From: Candidatus Pacearchaeota archaeon
GTDB taxonomy: Archaea; Nanobdellota; Nanobdellia; Pacearchaeales; GW2011-AR1
Direction: 5' to 3'
NCBI GenBank assembly: GCA_030699205.1
Contig: JAUYJY010000008.1
Location: 1 to 30,704, forward strand
DNA: 30,704 nucleotides
Below are positions 29,814 through 30,704 of the stretch, in pieces; the first letter of the stretch is position 1, and each line of letters begins with the position of its first letter. The notes under the pieces were generated by a model. That model searched no databases, had not been told where the DNA came from, and was given only the letters and a program-made list of their open reading frames with translations. A program made the translations under genes and the position numbers.

Positions 29814-30458
29814 TTATTTCTCCACCAATTTATTTCTCATTAAGATTTGTCTTCCAATCCTATGATTTATTATCTTTACTTTTTCAATTTTGAATCCCTC
29901 ACTTCCCAAAATTCTTTTCAAATCTTTTAAAGAATATTGATATATTTTATACCCCGTTGTCCTAAAAATCCTCTGATAAAAAAATCCAATAAACCTTCTT
30001 AAAAAAGATTTTTCTTCAGCATCAAATATCAAGTACCCATTATTTTTGAGAACCCTTTTTGACTCTCTAATTGCTCTCTTCAAGTCAGATTCATCTAAAT
30101 GATTCCAGACCCTCATTGTCACAACCTTGTTAAATCTACCTTCTTTAAAAGGCATTGAAAACATATCTCCTGCAACGCAGGTAGCAAGTGGATTTTTCTT
30201 CTTGGTTATTTCAAGCATTCCTTCAGAAGTATCTATCGCAGTAACCTTTCCAAGATGTTTTGTTAAAAACCCCGAACTGCACCCCAATTCAAGAACCCTA
30301 TCCTCATTTTGTTTGTCAATCAACTCAAGGAAATATTTTAATTCAACCGCACGTTTTATTTTCCGATATTTATTTCCCTCTCTTTGAGCATCATAAGTTC
30401 CTGTAACTCTCCTTTGTCGATAGTAATCCGTAAATTTTTCTGCGTTTTTACTCTTCAT
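29814..30458 (-). CDS. class I SAM-dependent methyltransferase
   Basis: 214 aa. Motif I is VLELGCSSG (55-63), the acidic residue of motif II is in VTAIDTSEGMLE (about 72-83), and motif IV is near RFNKVVTMRVWNHL. The C-terminal part (RRFIGFFYQRIFRTTGYKIYQY) is basic and may contact a membrane. The fold does not reveal whether O-, N- or C-methylation takes place. Coupling with the sulfotransferase suggests a joint role in decorating the same glycan or its lipid carrier. Confidence 0.85.
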   Translation of the reverse strand: MKSKNAEKFTDYYRQRRVTGTYDAQREGNKYRKIKRAVELKYFLELIDKQNEDRVLELGCSSGFLTKHLGKVTAIDTSEGMLEITKKKNPLATCVAGDMFSMPFKEGRFNKVVTMRVWNHLDESDLKRAIRESKRVLKNNGYLIFDAEEKSFLRRFIGFFYQRIFRTTGYKIYQYSLKDLKRILGSEGFKIEKVKIINHRIGRQILMRNKLVEK

Positions 30459-30566
30459 TTTAATCTAAAATAAGGGCGTCTTTTAAACTTTTCTCAAATG
30501 AATAACCACCTATATTTCAACCACTCAGTTTTCAGATATACTCACAATTATTAAATATTTTAGCTA

Positions 30567-30609
30567 TAGTCTAAGACATTTATAATTGAAAGGTATTTGT
30601 CTTAGACTA
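30567..30609 (+). repeat. 43-bp palindromic repeat, copy C, with conserved tail
   Basis: Same orientation as copy A, with perfect 12-bp arms and two loop differences. The match to copy A continues through the next 32 bases (to 30641) and then stops. It lies in the 246-bp gene-free end of the window. Confidence 0.85.
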
Positions 30610-30641
30610 TTAGCGGAAGAACAAAAAACTGTTCAAAATAT

Positions 30642-30704
30642 GGACAATTCTGTTGATTAGCACAATTGTTTTCAGAATTGTACAGATAGAGAATTCTGGA
30701 CAAA
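30642..30704. repeat. alternating short inverted repeats at the window end
   Basis: GACAATTCTG, CAGAATTGTAC and GAATTCTGG follow one another in alternating orientation within about 55 bases, so several overlapping hairpins are possible. There is no coding frame. The unit is cut by the window edge and its nature is unresolved. Confidence 0.4.

Noticed and set aside
14880..30458. Anti-phage defence island
   Set aside because: All genes between these points read as sugar metabolism, glycosyl transfer, export or modification. No nuclease, helicase, toxin-antitoxin or cas-like motif was seen.

Overview
The window looks like chromosome from an AT-rich archaeon. The evidence is the archaeal/eukaryotic-type ribosomal proteins eL18 and eL21, RNA polymerase subunits Rpo3, Rpo4 and Rpo10, the RNase P protein Rpp21, an archaeal SecF-SecD pair, tRNA genes without encoded CCA, and TATA-like boxes about 25 bp ahead of many start codons or RNA 5' ends (leaderless style). 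Compact proteins, 1-4 base gene overlaps and low G+C suggest a DPANN lineage such as Woesearchaeota or Pacearchaeota. That placement is inference; no tree was built.

Region 1 (1-4.9 kb, minus strand) is the core information-processing operon, transcribed from about 4.7 kb downwards: eL21, Rpo4, DUF655, uS13, uS4, uS11, Rpo3, eL18, uL13, uS9. Region 2 (4.7-9.1 kb, minus) holds a small zinc-finger protein and a MacB/LolCDE-like ABC exporter: ATPase, membrane-anchored COG1361-like protein and two tandem permeases that share an almost perfect 189-bp block. Region 3 (9.1-11.05 kb) has Rpo10 detached from its usual place after uS9 and flanked by inverted copies of a 43-bp palindrome, an RRM protein, Rpp21, a stand-alone 5S rRNA gene, and tRNA-Leu, tRNA-Arg and tRNA-Gly. 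Between the last two tRNAs lies a structured spacer that repeats the 3' end of tRNA-Arg.

Region 4 (11.1-14.9 kb) encodes a membrane-anchored unknown protein, SecF, a SecD with extra N-terminal membrane segments and a PDZ-like domain, a YdjM-like membrane protein and a small membrane protein. Region 5 (14.9-30.5 kb) is a surface-glycan locus: a dolichyl-phosphate sugar synthase-like GT2, a GT-C-like membrane protein, a UDP-sugar dehydrogenase, two extended-SDR sugar enzymes (one lacking its catalytic Tyr/Lys), a Wzx-like flippase, GT4 and CgeB-like transferases, a short FemAB-like acyltransferase, a sugar C-methyltransferase, a TIM-barrel enzyme, a cupin, a sulfotransferase and a SAM methyltransferase. 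A tRNA-Thr gene is wedged with almost no spacing inside this locus. Together these genes could make, modify (oxidise, methylate, sulfate, perhaps aminoacylate), flip and attach a surface glycan. The window ends in another copy of the palindromic repeat seen near Rpo10.

I did not find a clearly new defence or mobile system. The best leads are the palindromic repeats around the relocated rpo10, gene conversion between the permeases, the PDZ-SecD, the triad-less epimerase, and the duplicated tRNA-Arg end enclosing a foldable spacer.
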